64,000 nucleotides of DNA from Mycobacterium sp. (GCA_018401645.1 JAGYKK010000008.1:36316-100315); one strand, 5' to 3'; counted from the first letter of the stretch, positions 22,921-33,282 are shown. Notes: generated from the sequence alone by a model not told the origin. Made by a program: numbers and translations.

Positions 22921-23781
22921 CTACTCTGTTGTAATTCCCAGCTGCTCAGAGCGGGTTTTTGCGGCGTCGACAGCGGCGGCGACGGCGGCGCGCACCCCTC
23001 CGCGCTCCAGTTCGCGCAGGCCAGCCGCCGTTGTACCGCCCGGCGATGTGATCAACGCCCGAAGTTCGGCAGCCGTGGTGTCGGGTCGGCCTGCCGGGTC
23101 GACATGCTCGGCATCGGTGCGCTCGAGCAGCATCGCTGCCGAGCCGGCCATGGTCTGCACCGCCAGTTCGGTGGCGACCGGGCGACTCAGGCCACTGGCG
23201 ACCGCAGCATCCACCAGTGCCTCAACGAAGAGAAAGAAGTAGGCCGGTCCCGAACCCGAGACCGCCGTCACCGCGTCGAGTTGGGCCTCCGGAACGGTCA
23301 GCACGCCTCCGACACAGCCGAACAGCGCCGCAGCCTCGGAAAGTTGTTCGGCGGAGGCGAAGCGCCCCTTCGCCAGCGCGGTGACTCCGGCACCAACCAG
23401 GGCCGGGGCGTTGGCCATGACCCTGATCACCGGGGACCCGGCGGGCAGCCGCGACTCGAAGAAACCGGTGGTGATGCCGGCGACGACGCTGACGATGACC
23501 TGTTCGACGGCATTGCCGTCGGCTCTTCCCGCGGCCTCGCCAATCTCGATGGTGACCGCCTCCACATCGGCCGGCTTGACCGCCAGGATCACGACCGCGA
23601 CGTTCTCCACCGCGTCGGCGATCGGCGCGATCCGCACGGAGAAGGTTTTCGACAGGTAGTCGGCCCGTTCCGGCGCCCTTTCCGCCAGCACCAGATCCTT
23701 GACCTGATGCCCGGCCCGAAGCAGGCCGCCAAGCAGTGCTTCCCCCATGTGGCCGCCACCGATGATCGCGATTCTGGACAT
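22921..23781 (-). CDS. proC: Pyrroline-5-carboxylate reductase
   Basis: ProC performs the last step of proline synthesis, the NAD(P)H-dependent reduction of 1-pyrroline-5-carboxylate. The 286-residue protein has the dinucleotide-binding IIGGGHMGEALLGG at residues 6-19, AVKPADVE, RVMANAPALVG and the family signature SGSGPAYFFLFVEAL with TSPGGTTAAGL near the C-terminus. It is followed by a thioesterase-like gene 9 nt downstream of the opposite end, on the same strand. Confidence 0.95.
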   Translation of the reverse strand: MSRIAIIGGGHMGEALLGGLLRAGHQVKDLVLAERAPERADYLSKTFSVRIAPIADAVENVAVVILAVKPADVEAVTIEIGEAAGRADGNAVEQVIVSVVAGITTGFFESRLPAGSPVIRVMANAPALVGAGVTALAKGRFASAEQLSEAAALFGCVGGVLTVPEAQLDAVTAVSGSGPAYFFLFVEALVDAAVASGLSRPVATELAVQTMAGSAAMLLERTDAEHVDPAGRPDTTAAELRALITSPGGTTAAGLRELERGGVRAAVAAAVDAAKTRSEQLGITTE

Positions 23782-23790
23782 GGCAAAACC

Positions 23791-24618
23791 CTACCGACCG
23801 GGCACCAGCGCCAGTTGCCGGGTTTGCACCACGATGCGACCGGCGGAGTCGACGACCGTGTGATCCTCGTCGAAGAAGTCCTGCCCGATCTGCGTGGCGG
23901 TGCACAGCACCCGCAACCAACCCTCGGCAGGAAGGCAGCGCAGGTAGGCGGTCAGTTGCACGGTGGGCGCCCAGCCCCGACGCCCCACCGCATAGGTGAC
24001 GGGCATCGAGATGTCGCCGGCCATCAGCGCGAACAACTCATCGACCCGGTCGTGTCTGGGCCGGACCCAGATCCTGAACACCGGCGCCGTGTCGCCGACC
24101 ACGGTCCCCACCGGCGCAGGCCGGATGTCGCAACCCCGGGCCAGGTTGTTGATCTCGGCGCCGGGGTGACCGGGTCCGATGGGCCCCACGTCCGCCGGGG
24201 GTTCCGAACTCATCAACGGGGTCACCGGGTTGGCCGACAGCAACGACTCGGCGGTGCCCTCGAGTTCACCGAGGGTGACCACCGCGTGCACGCACGCCCG
24301 GTCACCGGCGAGTAGTTCGACATCGACCAGACCGATCCGCCGGCCCCGCTTGCGAATGGAGGTGACCAATCGCACCGGTCCCGGATCCGGAGCCGACAGG
24401 AAGTTCGCCGACACCGCCACCGGTTGAACGGCATCGCCGCCTGGCTCACGGTAGGCCTCGCGAGCCGCTTTGGCACACAGCGCCACCATGACCCCGCCGT
24501 GAACCTTGGGCCCAATTGTCCAGTGTTCGTTCAGGTTTGCCTCAAACTGACCAGTGTGGCCGGCAATCGGTCGCAGGATCATCGCATCGGAGAACAGGGG
24601 TGTCGTCCCGGAGTTCAC
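23791..24618 (-). CDS. Thioesterase-family hotdog protein (Rv0499-like)
   Basis: A 275-residue protein with a double-hotdog appearance. The first half has GGVMVALCAKAAREA and VSANFLSAPDPGPVRLVTSIRKRGRRI; the second half has FALMAGDISMPVTYAVG, LTAYLRCLPAEGWLRV and DEDHTVVDSAGRIV. These resemble acyl-CoA thioesterase (TesB-like, 4HBT_3) domains. The GTG at 24618 gives VNSGTTPLF as the N-terminus; the frame extends to 24666 but would overlap the upstream gene. The substrate is unknown. Confidence 0.75.
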   Translation of the reverse strand: MNSGTTPLFSDAMILRPIAGHTGQFEANLNEHWTIGPKVHGGVMVALCAKAAREAYREPGGDAVQPVAVSANFLSAPDPGPVRLVTSIRKRGRRIGLVDVELLAGDRACVHAVVTLGELEGTAESLLSANPVTPLMSSEPPADVGPIGPGHPGAEINNLARGCDIRPAPVGTVVGDTAPVFRIWVRPRHDRVDELFALMAGDISMPVTYAVGRRGWAPTVQLTAYLRCLPAEGWLRVLCTATQIGQDFFDEDHTVVDSAGRIVVQTRQLALVPGR

Positions 24619-24662
24619 CGGCTCACCGTAACCACGGTTCCGGTCGGCAGGTATTCCCGGAC

Positions 24663-25508
24663 TCACCGCAGCAGGTTTGTCCGGGCGAACTGCAGCGATT
24701 CCGTCAGCAACTCGTCGCGTTCGGCCTTAGAGCGGGCACCCGAGGTCGTCACCTCGAGAATCACATGCCCGGTGAAGTCACTGCCGGCCAGCATCTGACA
24801 CACCTCGACAGCCGGTTGTGTGCCGCGACCGGGAACCAGATGCTCGTCAGTCGAGGCGCCACTGCCGTCGCACAGGTGCAGGTGCGCCAGACCCGAGCCC
24901 ATCCGGCGGGCCATGTCGAGAGCATCGGTTCCCGCCGTCGCGGTGTGGGACAGATCCAACGTGTAATGCGCGTGATCGCCGTCCAATGGGTCGTAGGAGG
25001 GTGCGAACGCCGAAACAGCCGGACCCGGTCGTCCGCCGCGACGGCGCATCCGCTCGATCGACGGCACCCCGGAGCCGAAGAAACGATCAGCGCGGAACGG
25101 AAACATGTTCTCCACCGCGACGTGCACGGCGCTGCGTTCCTCCAGCCAGGCCACCTGCTCACTGAATCCCTCCGCGTAGCGCCGCTGCCACCGGAACGGC
25201 GGGTGCACGACAACGGTCTGCGCGCCGAGTCGCTCGGCGGCCTGCACACTGCGGTTGAGCTTCGGGATGGGATCCGCGCCCCACACCCGCTGAGAGATCA
25301 GCAGGCAGGGCGCGTGCACCGACAGCACCGGCATGTCGTAGCGACGCGACAGTTGGGAGATCGCGCCGACGTCCTGGCTGGCCGATTCCGCCCAGACCAT
25401 CAGTTCGACGCCGTCGAAGCCCAATTCCGCGGCGCACTCGAAGGCCGCCTCGGTCCGTAGAGGATAGACCGAAGCCGTCGAGAGACCGACCTTGATGGCT
25501 GGGCGCAC
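24663..25508 (-). CDS. Xylose-isomerase-like TIM-barrel protein (Rv0498-like)
   Basis: A 281-residue sugar phosphate isomerase/epimerase-like TIM barrel. Typical metal-site segments are GFDGVELMVW, VLSVHAPCLL, VVVHPPFRWQ, VAVENMFPF, LDLSHTATAG and LHLCDGSG. The GTG at 25508 gives VRPAIKVGLSTASVYPLR, the wording expected for Rv0498 homologs, and leaves 8 nt after the upstream stop. The catalytic reaction is not known for this family. Confidence 0.82.
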   Translation of the reverse strand: MRPAIKVGLSTASVYPLRTEAAFECAAELGFDGVELMVWAESASQDVGAISQLSRRYDMPVLSVHAPCLLISQRVWGADPIPKLNRSVQAAERLGAQTVVVHPPFRWQRRYAEGFSEQVAWLEERSAVHVAVENMFPFRADRFFGSGVPSIERMRRRGGRPGPAVSAFAPSYDPLDGDHAHYTLDLSHTATAGTDALDMARRMGSGLAHLHLCDGSGASTDEHLVPGRGTQPAVEVCQMLAGSDFTGHVILEVTTSGARSKAERDELLTESLQFARTNLLR

Positions 25509-25516
25509 GAGCCGGA

Positions 25517-26647
25517 TCAGTTCGTCTGCAACAGGGCCAACGGTCCGAGCGTGATCAACGCGCCCACCGCCACCGCGATCAGGGTGCTCCCGATGTCCTC
25601 GGTCTTTCGAACCAGTCGCACCGCCACCACCAGGCCCAGGATGACCAGTACCGAAAGCACCAGGGCCACAATGTTGTTCCACCGCCACAACTGATCGAAG
25701 GCAATGAAAAGCCCGGCTCCGAGGACGACGGCTAACACCGACTGCAAGACCGCCACCAACCCATGCCGTAGCGAGGTCAACCGGTCCTCGCGGGGCCGGG
25801 ATCGCGGCGCGGGCGCCTCGGTGGGGCCGGCGATGTCGTCGAGATCGTTGAGACCGCGACGGGCGAGGTCGTCGGCGATAGTCTCACCGCTGAATAGCGC
25901 ACCCTGGGAGGACCGCAGATAGGAGCGCAACTCCTCGACGTCATCGGTCTGCTCATCGATGAGATTGGCAAGGTCAACGGAGTCATCGACCGGATCGAAG
26001 GTCATCTGCTCGGCCCCCGACGGCCGGCGCAGGACGCGGGGATCGTGGCTCAGTTCGGGCGCGCGCTCCAGGCTCGGTAGCGGTTCACTGGAGAGCGGAG
26101 GCGCCGACTCCACCATGGCGGCGGAACCGGTGTAGTCGCTTTGGCCGGTGTAGTCGGGGTAGTCGGCGTAATCGACGTCGACGGGGTCCTCCACGTCGAC
26201 GGGGTCCTCCACGTCAGCGGGGTCCTCGACGTAGACGGGGGACACGGGCTCGGCGTAGACGGGATAGATCACCACGGTCTCGGCGGACGACGAGACGCCG
26301 TCAAACTTCCACTCCTCAACTTCGGCTTCAGCGACCGTCTCCTCGACAGTCCACTCCGCGACTTCCACCTCAGCGACCGTCTCCTCGACAGTCCACTCCG
26401 CGACTTCCACCTCAGCGACCGTCTCCTCGACCGCCGGGTCGGCGACTTCCACCTCAGCGACCGTCTCCTCGACCGCCGGGTCGACGATGACCGGAATCTC
26501 GCCGGTGAGTTCCGCGACACTGACGGCGCGGTCGTTGCCGCGGCGCCGCCGCCGGCGGCCGCTGACCGGCGGCGCACCGATGGTGCCGTTGCGGGCCAGT
26601 AACTCCGCCACCGTGATCGGCCGGGTGCTGTCCTGCGACGGGCTCAT
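25517..26647 (-). CDS. Acidic repeat-containing membrane protein (Rv0497-like)
   Basis: A 376-residue protein. The N-terminus has TVAELLARNG and a basic RRRRRR patch (residues 31-36). Residues ~55-112 are four copies of an acidic VEETVAEVEV unit, followed by a D/Y/P-rich low-complexity region to about 165. The C-terminal 90 residues hold three hydrophobic segments, so a long acidic cytoplasmic domain is tethered to the membrane. Its ATG overlaps the ppx stop (ATGA). Function is unknown. Confidence 0.78.
   Translation of the reverse strand: MSPSQDSTRPITVAELLARNGTIGAPPVSGRRRRRRGNDRAVSVAELTGEIPVIVDPAVEETVAEVEVADPAVEETVAEVEVAEWTVEETVAEVEVAEWTVEETVAEAEVEEWKFDGVSSSAETVVIYPVYAEPVSPVYVEDPADVEDPVDVEDPVDVDYADYPDYTGQSDYTGSAAMVESAPPLSSEPLPSLERAPELSHDPRVLRRPSGAEQMTFDPVDDSVDLANLIDEQTDDVEELRSYLRSSQGALFSGETIADDLARRGLNDLDDIAGPTEAPAPRSRPREDRLTSLRHGLVAVLQSVLAVVLGAGLFIAFDQLWRWNNIVALVLSVLVILGLVVAVRLVRKTEDIGSTLIAVAVGALITLGPLALLQTN
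26312..26483 (-). repeat. 42-bp coding minisatellite (VEETVAEVEV repeats)
   Basis: About four in-frame copies of a 42-bp unit encode acidic segments such as EWTVEETVAEVEVA and DPAVEETVAEVEVA in the Rv0497-like membrane protein. Adjacent copies are almost identical at DNA level, suggesting recent expansion or variable copy number. Confidence 0.88.
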
Positions 26648-27654
26648 GATTTCTCGCCTCTCGATGGGCCGGTCACAAGCCGATCGGGGTGCCGGTTCGC
26701 GGGATCACCGCCGGGGAAGGCAGTACCGTCGGCCTCGCGGTCGAGTCGGCGCAGGATGACGCCCTCGCGCAGGGCCCAGGGACAAATGTCAACCGATTCC
26801 AATGACATAGCTCGCATGCTCGCTTCGGCAACCAGCGCGCCTGCCACGATCTGTGGCGCCCGCTCGGCGCTCACCCCTTCCAATTCGGCACGATCTGCAG
26901 CCGTCATTCTAGAGATGAAGGCAATGAGTTGCCGCAAACCGTTGGCGGTGAGGGTCCGCTTGGCCCGCGGGCCGTCGGCCGACGGCGCGGCGCCGGTGAG
27001 ACGGGCCAGCGAGCGGAACGTCTTTGAGCTACCCACCGCAAGGTCGGGAGCCCCAGCGCGCAGGACCGTCTTAGCGGACTGGGTCAGTTCGGTATCGAGC
27101 CAGTCGCGCAGCATCGCCACCCGCCGCCGTCCGGGCGGGTCGTCGGGCAGCCACTCCCGGGTAAGCCGGCCGGCTCCCAGCGGCAGCGACAGGGCGACGT
27201 CAGGTGCCTCGTCGACCCCGGTGGACAGCTCCAGCGACCCGCCGCCGATGTCGAGGTTGATGATGCGGCCGGCACTCCAGCCATACCAGCGCCGCACAGC
27301 CAGGAACGTCAACCGTGACTCATCCACACCGGTGAGCGCCCGCAGGTCCACACCGGTCTGCGACCGCACCCGGGCCAGCACCTCGTCGGAATTCTTCGCG
27401 TCCCGTACCGCTGACGTGGCGAACGCCATCAACTCGGCGCAACCCGAACTCGCCGCGATCTTGGCGAACTCGTCGACGGTGTCGACCAGCTTGTCGGCGC
27501 CACGCCGGGTGAGTCGGCCGGAATCGTCAATCGACTCGGCAAGTCGTAGGGCGGCCTTCGTCGAACTCATCGGGGTCGGATGCCCGCCACGGTGCGCATC
27601 CACCACGAGCAGGTGAACCGTGTTACTGCCCACGTCGAGAACGCCCAATCGCAC
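26644..27654 (-). CDS. ppx1: Exopolyphosphatase / Ppx-GppA family protein (Rv0496-like)
   Basis: A 336-residue member of the ASKHA-fold Ppx/GppA family, expected to release phosphate from polyphosphate or to hydrolyse pppGpp. The phosphate-1 loop is [12 protein letters not shown] at the N-terminus; [12 protein letters not shown] and the phosphate-2 loop [11 protein letters not shown] follow. The length equals the short mycobacterial Ppx1 type, without the long C-terminal domain of E. coli Ppx. The GTG start is at 27654. Two polyphosphate kinases of the PPK2 type are encoded in the same window. Confidence 0.88.
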   Translation of the reverse strand: MRLGVLDVGSNTVHLLVVDAHRGGHPTPMSSTKAALRLAESIDDSGRLTRRGADKLVDTVDEFAKIAASSGCAELMAFATSAVRDAKNSDEVLARVRSQTGVDLRALTGVDESRLTFLAVRRWYGWSAGRIINLDIGGGSLELSTGVDEAPDVALSLPLGAGRLTREWLPDDPPGRRRVAMLRDWLDTELTQSAKTVLRAGAPDLAVGSSKTFRSLARLTGAAPSADGPRAKRTLTANGLRQLIAFISRMTAADRAELEGVSAERAPQIVAGALVAEASMRAMSLESVDICPWALREGVILRRLDREADGTAFPGGDPANRHPDRLVTGPSRGEKS

Positions 27655-27728
27655 CCGTTCAACCTAGCTGGAACCGACACCATCGCGCGGGAGGTGCCGC
27701 AGCGGATCATCGGTTACCGTTTGACCTC

Positions 27729-28508
27729 GTGACGAGCAAGCACCCCGGGGAGGTCGAACTGGACTTCGCCCGCGAATGGGTGGAGTTCTACGACCCGGCC
27801 AACGGCGAACATCTGATCGCCGCCGATCTGACTTGGCTGCTGTCGCACTGGACGTGCGTCTACGGCACGCCGGCCTGCCAGGGCACCGTCGCCGGACGTC
27901 CCGACGACGGGTGCTGTTCCCACGGGGCGTTCCTCTCCGACGACGACGACCGGGCGAAGCTCGACGCCGCGGTGGCCAACTTGACGGCCGAGGACTGGCA
28001 GTTCCACGACAAGGGCATAGGCCGCAAGGGCTATCTGGAGATGGACTCCTACGAGGACGAACCCAACCTGCGTACCCGCAAGTACAAGGGGGCCTGCATC
28101 TTTCTCAACCGCGCGGGATTCGAAGGCGGTATCGGCTGCGCGCTGCACAGCAAGGCGCTCAAACTCGGCGTCGAACCGCTGACGATGAAGCCCGAGGTGT
28201 GCTGGCAGTTACCAATCCGGCGCAGCCAGGAGTGGGTCACCCGGCCCGACGGCAGCGAGATCCTCAAATCCACCATCACCGAGTACGACCGGCGCGGGTG
28301 GGGTGAAGGTGGACAGGACCTGCACTGGTACTGCACCGCCGACCCGGCGGCCCATGTCGGCACCGAACCGGTGTGGAAGTCCCTCGCCGCCGAACTCACC
28401 GAGTTACTGGGTGAGAAGGCCTATGCGGAACTGGCCGCGATGTGCAGGCGGCGCGGGGGCCTGGGATTAATCGCGGTGCATCCGGCGACCAGGGCTGCTC
28501 GGGGCTAA
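27729..28508 (+). CDS. Conserved cysteine-rich protein of unknown function (Rv0495c-like)
   Basis: A 259-residue soluble protein with several cysteines spaced like a metal or iron-sulfur site: [38 protein letters not shown] and EVCWQLP, with a late MCRR. This pattern resembles DUF3109/YkgJ-like cluster proteins, but I cannot assign a reaction. It starts with GTG at 27729, divergent from ppx with a 74-nt gap, and converges on regX3. It is a conserved neighbour of senX3-regX3 in mycobacteria. Confidence 0.75.
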   Translation: MTSKHPGEVELDFAREWVEFYDPANGEHLIAADLTWLLSHWTCVYGTPACQGTVAGRPDDGCCSHGAFLSDDDDRAKLDAAVANLTAEDWQFHDKGIGRKGYLEMDSYEDEPNLRTRKYKGACIFLNRAGFEGGIGCALHSKALKLGVEPLTMKPEVCWQLPIRRSQEWVTRPDGSEILKSTITEYDRRGWGEGGQDLHWYCTADPAAHVGTEPVWKSLAAELTELLGEKAYAELAAMCRRRGGLGLIAVHPATRAARG

Positions 28509-28561
28509 GTGGCGGCCGGGGCTAATTGCCGACCAGGGCTAATTGGCCGGTCGGGGCTGAG
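28485..28561. repeat. Degenerate 17-18-bp tandem repeat between convergent genes
   Basis: Copies of a GGGGCTAATTG-like core occur about four times from the last codons of the Rv0495c-like gene to the regX3 stop. The copies in the gap supply TAA or TGA triplets in more than one frame of the + strand. No obvious strong hairpin is present. Confidence 0.6.
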
Positions 28562-29248
28562 TCAACCCTCCAACTTGTAGCCAAGCCCGCGGACCGTGAT
28601 AAGGCGAGCCGGATTGGCCGGGTCGGACTCAATCTTGGATCGCAGCCGCTTCACGTGCACGTCCAGCGTCTTCGTGTCCCCCACGTAATCCGAACCCCAG
28701 ACCCGGTCGATCAATTGGCCGCGCGTCAATACCCGGCCCTTGTTCCGCAACAGGTACTCCAACAGATCAAACTCCTTGAGTGGCAACGCAATCTGATCTC
28801 CGTGCACGCTGACGACATGCCGCTCAACATCCATACGTACCGGCCCGGACTCCAACAGCGCCTCACCGTATCCAACCTCGTCGGCGTCGGTGCCACGGCG
28901 CAACACCGCCCGGATCCGGGCGATCAGTTCACGGGCCGAGTACGGCTTGGTGACGTAGTCATCGGCGCCGAGTTCCAGGCCGAGCACCTTGTCGAGTTCG
29001 CTGTCACGGGCCGTGAGCATGATCACCGGAACGCTGGACCGCAACCGCAGTTGTTTACACACATCGGTCCCGCTCATCCCGGGAAGCATCAGGTCCAGCA
29101 GCACGATGTCGGCACCGGACTCGTCGAACTCGGTCAGCGCGGCAGGTCCGTCGGTGGCCACCGTGGCGTGAAAGCCCTCCTTGCGGAGCAGGTAGGCGAG
29201 TGGATCGGCCAACGATTCCTCATCCTCGACGATCAACACCCGGATCAC
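28562..29248 (-). CDS. regX3: Two-component response regulator RegX3
   Basis: An OmpR-family regulator of the phosphate-starvation response, phosphorylated by SenX3. The 228-residue protein has a receiver domain with the acceptor Asp52 in [12 protein letters not shown], the acidic pair VEDEE at residues 7-11 and lysine in DYVTKPYS. The C-terminal winged helix contains [17 protein letters not shown] and [10 protein letters not shown]. Its ATG overlaps the senX3 stop by 4 nt, unlike M. tuberculosis, where MIRU repeats separate the two genes. Confidence 0.95.
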   Translation of the reverse strand: MIRVLIVEDEESLADPLAYLLRKEGFHATVATDGPAALTEFDESGADIVLLDLMLPGMSGTDVCKQLRLRSSVPVIMLTARDSELDKVLGLELGADDYVTKPYSARELIARIRAVLRRGTDADEVGYGEALLESGPVRMDVERHVVSVHGDQIALPLKEFDLLEYLLRNKGRVLTRGQLIDRVWGSDYVGDTKTLDVHVKRLRSKIESDPANPARLITVRGLGYKLEG

Positions 29249-30477
29249 TGCTGCTCCTTCTCCCCGACGTGACCGTCGGCGTCGTCAAAATCATCGGTAT
29301 TGGCGGGGTCGTCGGGACTGGCGGGGTCATCGGGGTAGGCCGGGATCGACAGGGTGAACGTCGACCCCGTGCCGGGCCGGCTCCACAACCGGATCGTGCC
29401 GTTGTGATTGGCGGCGACGTGTTTGACGATGGCCAGCCCGAGACCGGTTCCCCCGGTGGTGCGGGCGCGCGCCTTATCCACTCGGAAGAAACGCTCGAAC
29501 ACCCGCTCCTGATCGGCGCGCGCGATTCCGATGCCCCGATCGGTCACGGCGATCTCGATGTCGTCGCGACAGCGCCGACGGCTTATCGACACCGACGATC
29601 CATCCGGCGAATAGGCGATTGCATTAGAGACGAGATTGGCCACGGCAGTGACCAGTAGCGGCTGATCGCCCAGCACCGAATAGCCCGTCGGGGCATCTGT
29701 GTTCATGGTGATGTCGGCGCTGTCTGCAGCGACCTTATGGCGCGACATCGCCTCCTGGACAACGGTGTCGACGTCCACCATCGATAAGTCAGGCAGCCTC
29801 TCGGCACCCTGCAACCGGGACAACTCGATAAGCTCACCGATCATTGCGGCCAACCGCTGGGATTCGTTGTACAGCTGGCGCCCGAATCGCTGCGCGCTCT
29901 CGGGATCGTCGGCGGTCTCCAGCAGTGCCTCGGCAAGAACCCCCATCGCCGCAACCGGAGTCTTCAGTTCATGGCTGACGTTGGCCACGAAGTCGCGGCG
30001 ACTGGCCTCCATACGGGCCTGCTCGGACTGGTCGTCGAGATAGATAACCGCAAGCCGCGGATGCTCAGCGCAGAGGAGTCGCACGTGCCCGCGCACCGAG
30101 ACGCCCCGACGGCCCGCCGGAGCACCGGTCGGGGCAAGCAGGTCGATGTCACCGTCGGCCCCGCTCATCAGCGTTCGCTGCGCCGCCGCCCATACCCGGT
30201 CGTCGAGCACCCGGTCACGCACCAGTCCCAATTCGGCGGCACGCTGATTGCTGACCAGAATGTCGCGGGCGGTGCCGATGACCACCACGCCGATCGGAGC
30301 GGCCCAGACCGTGCGTTGCAGAACATCAGACATTGGTGCACCGGCATCTGTTCCAGCATGGGGTTGACCGCGATCGCGGCGGCGCGCCATGACCGCTGCG
30401 CCGAGGACCGCGCCCAGACCCAGGCCCGACAATCCCGCGACGGTACCAAAGACCACCGCCCCAACGCTCACGCCCAA
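29245..30477 (-). CDS. senX3: Sensor histidine kinase SenX3
   Basis: The kinase partner of RegX3, which senses phosphate limitation via the Pst/PhoU system. The 410-residue protein begins with a hydrophobic hairpin (residues 5-31), then a PAS-like region ([19 protein letters not shown]), the phospho-acceptor [12 protein letters not shown] (His169), and an ATPase domain with N-box [22 protein letters not shown] and [11 protein letters not shown]. An acidic [20 protein letters not shown] tail ends the protein. gpm1 lies 100 nt upstream on the same strand. Confidence 0.94.
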   Translation of the reverse strand: MGVSVGAVVFGTVAGLSGLGLGAVLGAAVMARRRDRGQPHAGTDAGAPMSDVLQRTVWAAPIGVVVIGTARDILVSNQRAAELGLVRDRVLDDRVWAAAQRTLMSGADGDIDLLAPTGAPAGRRGVSVRGHVRLLCAEHPRLAVIYLDDQSEQARMEASRRDFVANVSHELKTPVAAMGVLAEALLETADDPESAQRFGRQLYNESQRLAAMIGELIELSRLQGAERLPDLSMVDVDTVVQEAMSRHKVAADSADITMNTDAPTGYSVLGDQPLLVTAVANLVSNAIAYSPDGSSVSISRRRCRDDIEIAVTDRGIGIARADQERVFERFFRVDKARARTTGGTGLGLAIVKHVAANHNGTIRLWSRPGTGSTFTLSIPAYPDDPASPDDPANTDDFDDADGHVGEKEQQ

Positions 30478-30577
30478 AGCGTACGCATTGGGCGAACGTC
30501 ACGGAAACACCATGAGGCCGAACCGAACAACGTCACAACTACCGCAAGAGGAGTTCGACCGTTGTTAACCGGATGTT

Positions 30578-31324
30578 CTATTTCGCACCCTGCTTGGCGA
30601 CCGCTGCCGCGCCGGCGGCGGCGGCCTCGGGGTCGAGGTAGGTCCCCCCGGGCACCACCGGCATGCCCTCCGCGTTCAGGTCGTAGCGCAACGGGATCCC
30701 GGTCGGGATGTTCAACCCGACGACGTCGGCGTCGGACATGCCGTCGAGGTACTTCACCAGGGCCCGCAGGGAGTTGCCGTGCGCGACGATCAACACGGTC
30801 TTGCCAGCCTTGAGGTCGCCGGTGATCGTCTGCTCGTAATACGGCACGAACCGGGCCACCACATCGGCCAGACACTCGGTCAACGGCCCGCCGCCGATGT
30901 CGGCGTACCGCGGATCGGCGTCCTGGCTGTAGGTGCTGCCCTTTCGATCGGCGGCGGCGGGGTGTCATAACTGCGCCGCCACAACATGAACTGCTCGTCG
31001 CCGTATTTGGCCTTGGTCGCGGCCTTGTCGAGACCCTGCAGCGCGCCGTAGTGGCGCTCATTGAGTCGCCAATTGCGCTGCACCGGAATCCAAAGCCGGT
31101 CGGCGGCCTCCAGTGCCAGGTGGGCGGTGGTGATCGCCCGTCGCAGCAGCGAGGTGTAGAGCACGTCGGGTTGGCGATCGCCGGCGGCGATGAGTTCGCC
31201 CGCCCGGGCCGCTTCAGCTCTGCCCTTGTCGGTCAGGATCGACGTCGACCCAGCCGGTGAACTGATTGCTCGCGTTCCACTGGCTCTGACCGTGGCGCAG
31301 CAGAATAAGCGTGGACTCAGCCAT
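30578..31324 (-). pseudogene. gpm1: 2,3-bisphosphoglycerate-dependent phosphoglycerate mutase, two compensating frameshifts
   Basis: Gpm1 interconverts 3- and 2-phosphoglycerate in glycolysis. The N-terminus from the ATG at 31324 reads [22 protein letters not shown], holding the catalytic histidine. The middle piece has [15 protein letters not shown], and the last has [17 protein letters not shown]. One extra base near 31240 (at VDVD) and one missing G near 30945 (after PPPPIER) shift and then restore the frame, so the total length of 248 residues is normal. The symmetric small indels point to sequence error. Confidence 0.86.
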
Positions 31325-31337
31325 GATGGAAAGTCTC

Positions 31338-31893
31338 TCACGCGGAGCCATCCCGTGGGGGAGCATCCCGTGGGGGAGCATCGTCGATCAGATGCTCGAA
31401 GGCCTTCAGATTCTTCAGCGACTCACCGCGGGCCAGGCGCCAAGCCCACTCTTTTCGAATCGAAGTGGCGAAGCCGAGTTCCAGCAGCGTGTTGAAGTCG
31501 TTGTTGGCAGCCTCGAGCACCTGCCCGAGCACGCGGTCGATCTCGTCGGCGTTGACCACGTCGAGCGCGATGCGCCCGATGAGATAGATGTCGCCGATGT
31601 TGTCCAGGGTGTAGGCAACGCCGTAGAGGCGGCGGTTGCGCTTGAGCAGGAATCGGTAGACGCCCTCATGGTTCTCGTCGGGTTTACGGCAGACGAAGGC
31701 CTCGACGCACCGAATGCTCACCAATGCTGAGCAGGGTGTTGGTGCTGAGCTTGCGCTCACCGGGCAACTCCACGATGAGACCGGGCAGGCCCCCGTGGGC
31801 ACCGTCATGACTGGTATAGGCCAGCCCATGCTCGATCAGGGTGTCCTCGATCACCTGCCGAATCCTGGCCGCCGCCTGCCGCGGATCGGTCAC
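31338..31893 (-). pseudogene. YbjN-domain protein (Rv0487-like), frameshift near 31.71 kb
   Basis: A roughly 185-residue protein of the YbjN type, the type III secretion chaperone-like fold. The N-terminal piece from the ATG at 31893 reads [22 protein letters not shown] and ends at GEHSVR. The remaining piece in another frame reads VEAFVCRKPDENHEGVYRFL, RLYGVAYTLDNIGDIYL and [19 protein letters not shown]. The break lies at about 31707-31715. The C-terminus contains the tandem PPRDAPPRD. The gene overlaps mshA by 4 nt and precedes gpm1. Function is unknown. Confidence 0.75.
31351..31382 (-). repeat. 15-bp coding duplication (APPRD units)
   Basis: Two exact copies of CCGTGGGGGAGCATC lie at the 3' end of the YbjN-like gene, encoding APPRD twice before the final GSA. 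Confidence 0.8.
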
Positions 31894-33233
31894 GCCCGAA
31901 CTCCCCTTCGCATCGTCCAGCGCCGGGTGTTGCGGCGAGCCAGCGCGTCACGGGTCCCGCCGCGCTGATCAGTGCTGCCGTACTGGTTGATCGCCCGGCC
32001 ATAGCTGTCCAGCAACCCCGCGACGGTGTGGTCCCAGGAGAAGCCCGCGGCATGGGCGATCGCCGCCTGCCGCAGCCCCGCCGCGTCGGAGTCGAGCAAC
32101 CCCGCGATGGCTCGGGCCCACTGATCCGGGTCGTGGCCGGCGACAAGGGTTCCGCTGCGCCCGTCGGCCACCGCGACCGGCAGACCGCCGACCGCGGCCG
32201 CCACCACCGGAGTGCCGCAGGCCTGGGCCTCGACGGCGACGAGGCCGAAAGATTCCGAATAGCTGGGGACCGCCAGCAGGTCGGCCGCCCGGTACACGTT
32301 GGCGAGTTGCTCGCGAGTTTGTGGCGGCAGAAAACTCACCCGGTCGGCGATACCGAGTTCGGCTGCCAACCGCGCCAGGGCGTCGGGGGCCACCAGTCCG
32401 CTGCCGGAGGGCCCACCGACGACGAGCACCCGGACCGGGGGTGTCCCCGAGTCAAGCCGCGCAATGGCACGCAACAACACATCGGGGGCTTTGAGGGGTT
32501 GGATGCGGCCGACGAAGGCCACAATGCGTTCCGTCGCCGACAGGCCGAGCGCCGCGCGAGCCTGTCCCCTATCTCCGGGGGTGAAGTTTTGCAGATCGAC
32601 ACCGGGATGAACGATATCGATGCGGCTGGGATCGGCGTGATGCAGTGAAACAAGCTGACGTGCTTCCTCTTCGGTGTTGACGATCAAGCGATCAGCCTCA
32701 TCGACCACCTGCTGTTCGCCAACGGCGCGCAGTGCGGGCTCCGCGGCATCCCCGTTTGCCAGCGCGGCGTTCTTGACCGCGGCCAGCGTGTGGGCGGTAT
32801 GCACCAGGGGTACCGCCCAGCGATCCCGGACAAGCCAGCCGACCTGACCGGACAGCCAGTAGTGCGAGTGCACCACGTCGTAGTACCCCGGTTCATGGCT
32901 GGCCTCGGCGCGCAGCACGCCGGCGGTGAATGCGCACAGTTGGGTCGGCAGATCGTATTTGTCGAGGCCCTCAAACGGACCCGCGACCACGTTGCGCACC
33001 AGCACCCCGGGCGCCACCGGGACCACCGACGGGTCGGCCGAGGACGTGGCCCTGGTGAAGATCTCCACCTCGACGCCACGGCGTGCCATACCCAGGGCCG
33101 TCTGCAGCACGTAGACGTTCATCCCGCCGGCGTCGCCGGTTCCGGGCTGTGCCAGCGGCGACGTGTGGACCGACAACACCGCCACCCGCCGGGGCAGCAC
33201 AGGCACGTCGGTCAGATCCCGGGGATGCCGCAC
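31890..33233 (-). CDS. mshA: D-inositol-3-phosphate glycosyltransferase (mycothiol synthesis)
   Basis: MshA transfers N-acetylglucosamine from UDP-GlcNAc to inositol-3-phosphate, the first step of mycothiol synthesis. It is a GT4-type glycosyltransferase. The donor/acceptor loop [13 protein letters not shown] is near the N-terminus, followed by [23 protein letters not shown] [22 protein letters not shown] and [23 protein letters not shown] with the catalytic E-x7-E. The start is uncertain: the frame is open to 33347, but that overlaps the divergent SDR promoter. The GTG at 33233 leaves a sensible intergenic region and 447 residues. Confidence 0.9.
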   Translation of the reverse strand: MRHPRDLTDVPVLPRRVAVLSVHTSPLAQPGTGDAGGMNVYVLQTALGMARRGVEVEIFTRATSSADPSVVPVAPGVLVRNVVAGPFEGLDKYDLPTQLCAFTAGVLRAEASHEPGYYDVVHSHYWLSGQVGWLVRDRWAVPLVHTAHTLAAVKNAALANGDAAEPALRAVGEQQVVDEADRLIVNTEEEARQLVSLHHADPSRIDIVHPGVDLQNFTPGDRGQARAALGLSATERIVAFVGRIQPLKAPDVLLRAIARLDSGTPPVRVLVVGGPSGSGLVAPDALARLAAELGIADRVSFLPPQTREQLANVYRAADLLAVPSYSESFGLVAVEAQACGTPVVAAAVGGLPVAVADGRSGTLVAGHDPDQWARAIAGLLDSDAAGLRQAAIAHAAGFSWDHTVAGLLDSYGRAINQYGSTDQRGGTRDALARRNTRRWTMRRGVRA

Positions 33234-33245
33234 TCTTGTATTTCT

Positions 33246-33282
33246 ACACCGCCCATGTCCACACCGCCCATGCCACACCGCC
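33246..33282. repeat. 14-15-bp tandem repeat in the mshA/SDR intergenic region
   Basis: Two and a half copies of ACACCGCCCATGYCC lie between the divergent mshA and SDR starts, so they fall in the shared promoter region. Confidence 0.65.
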
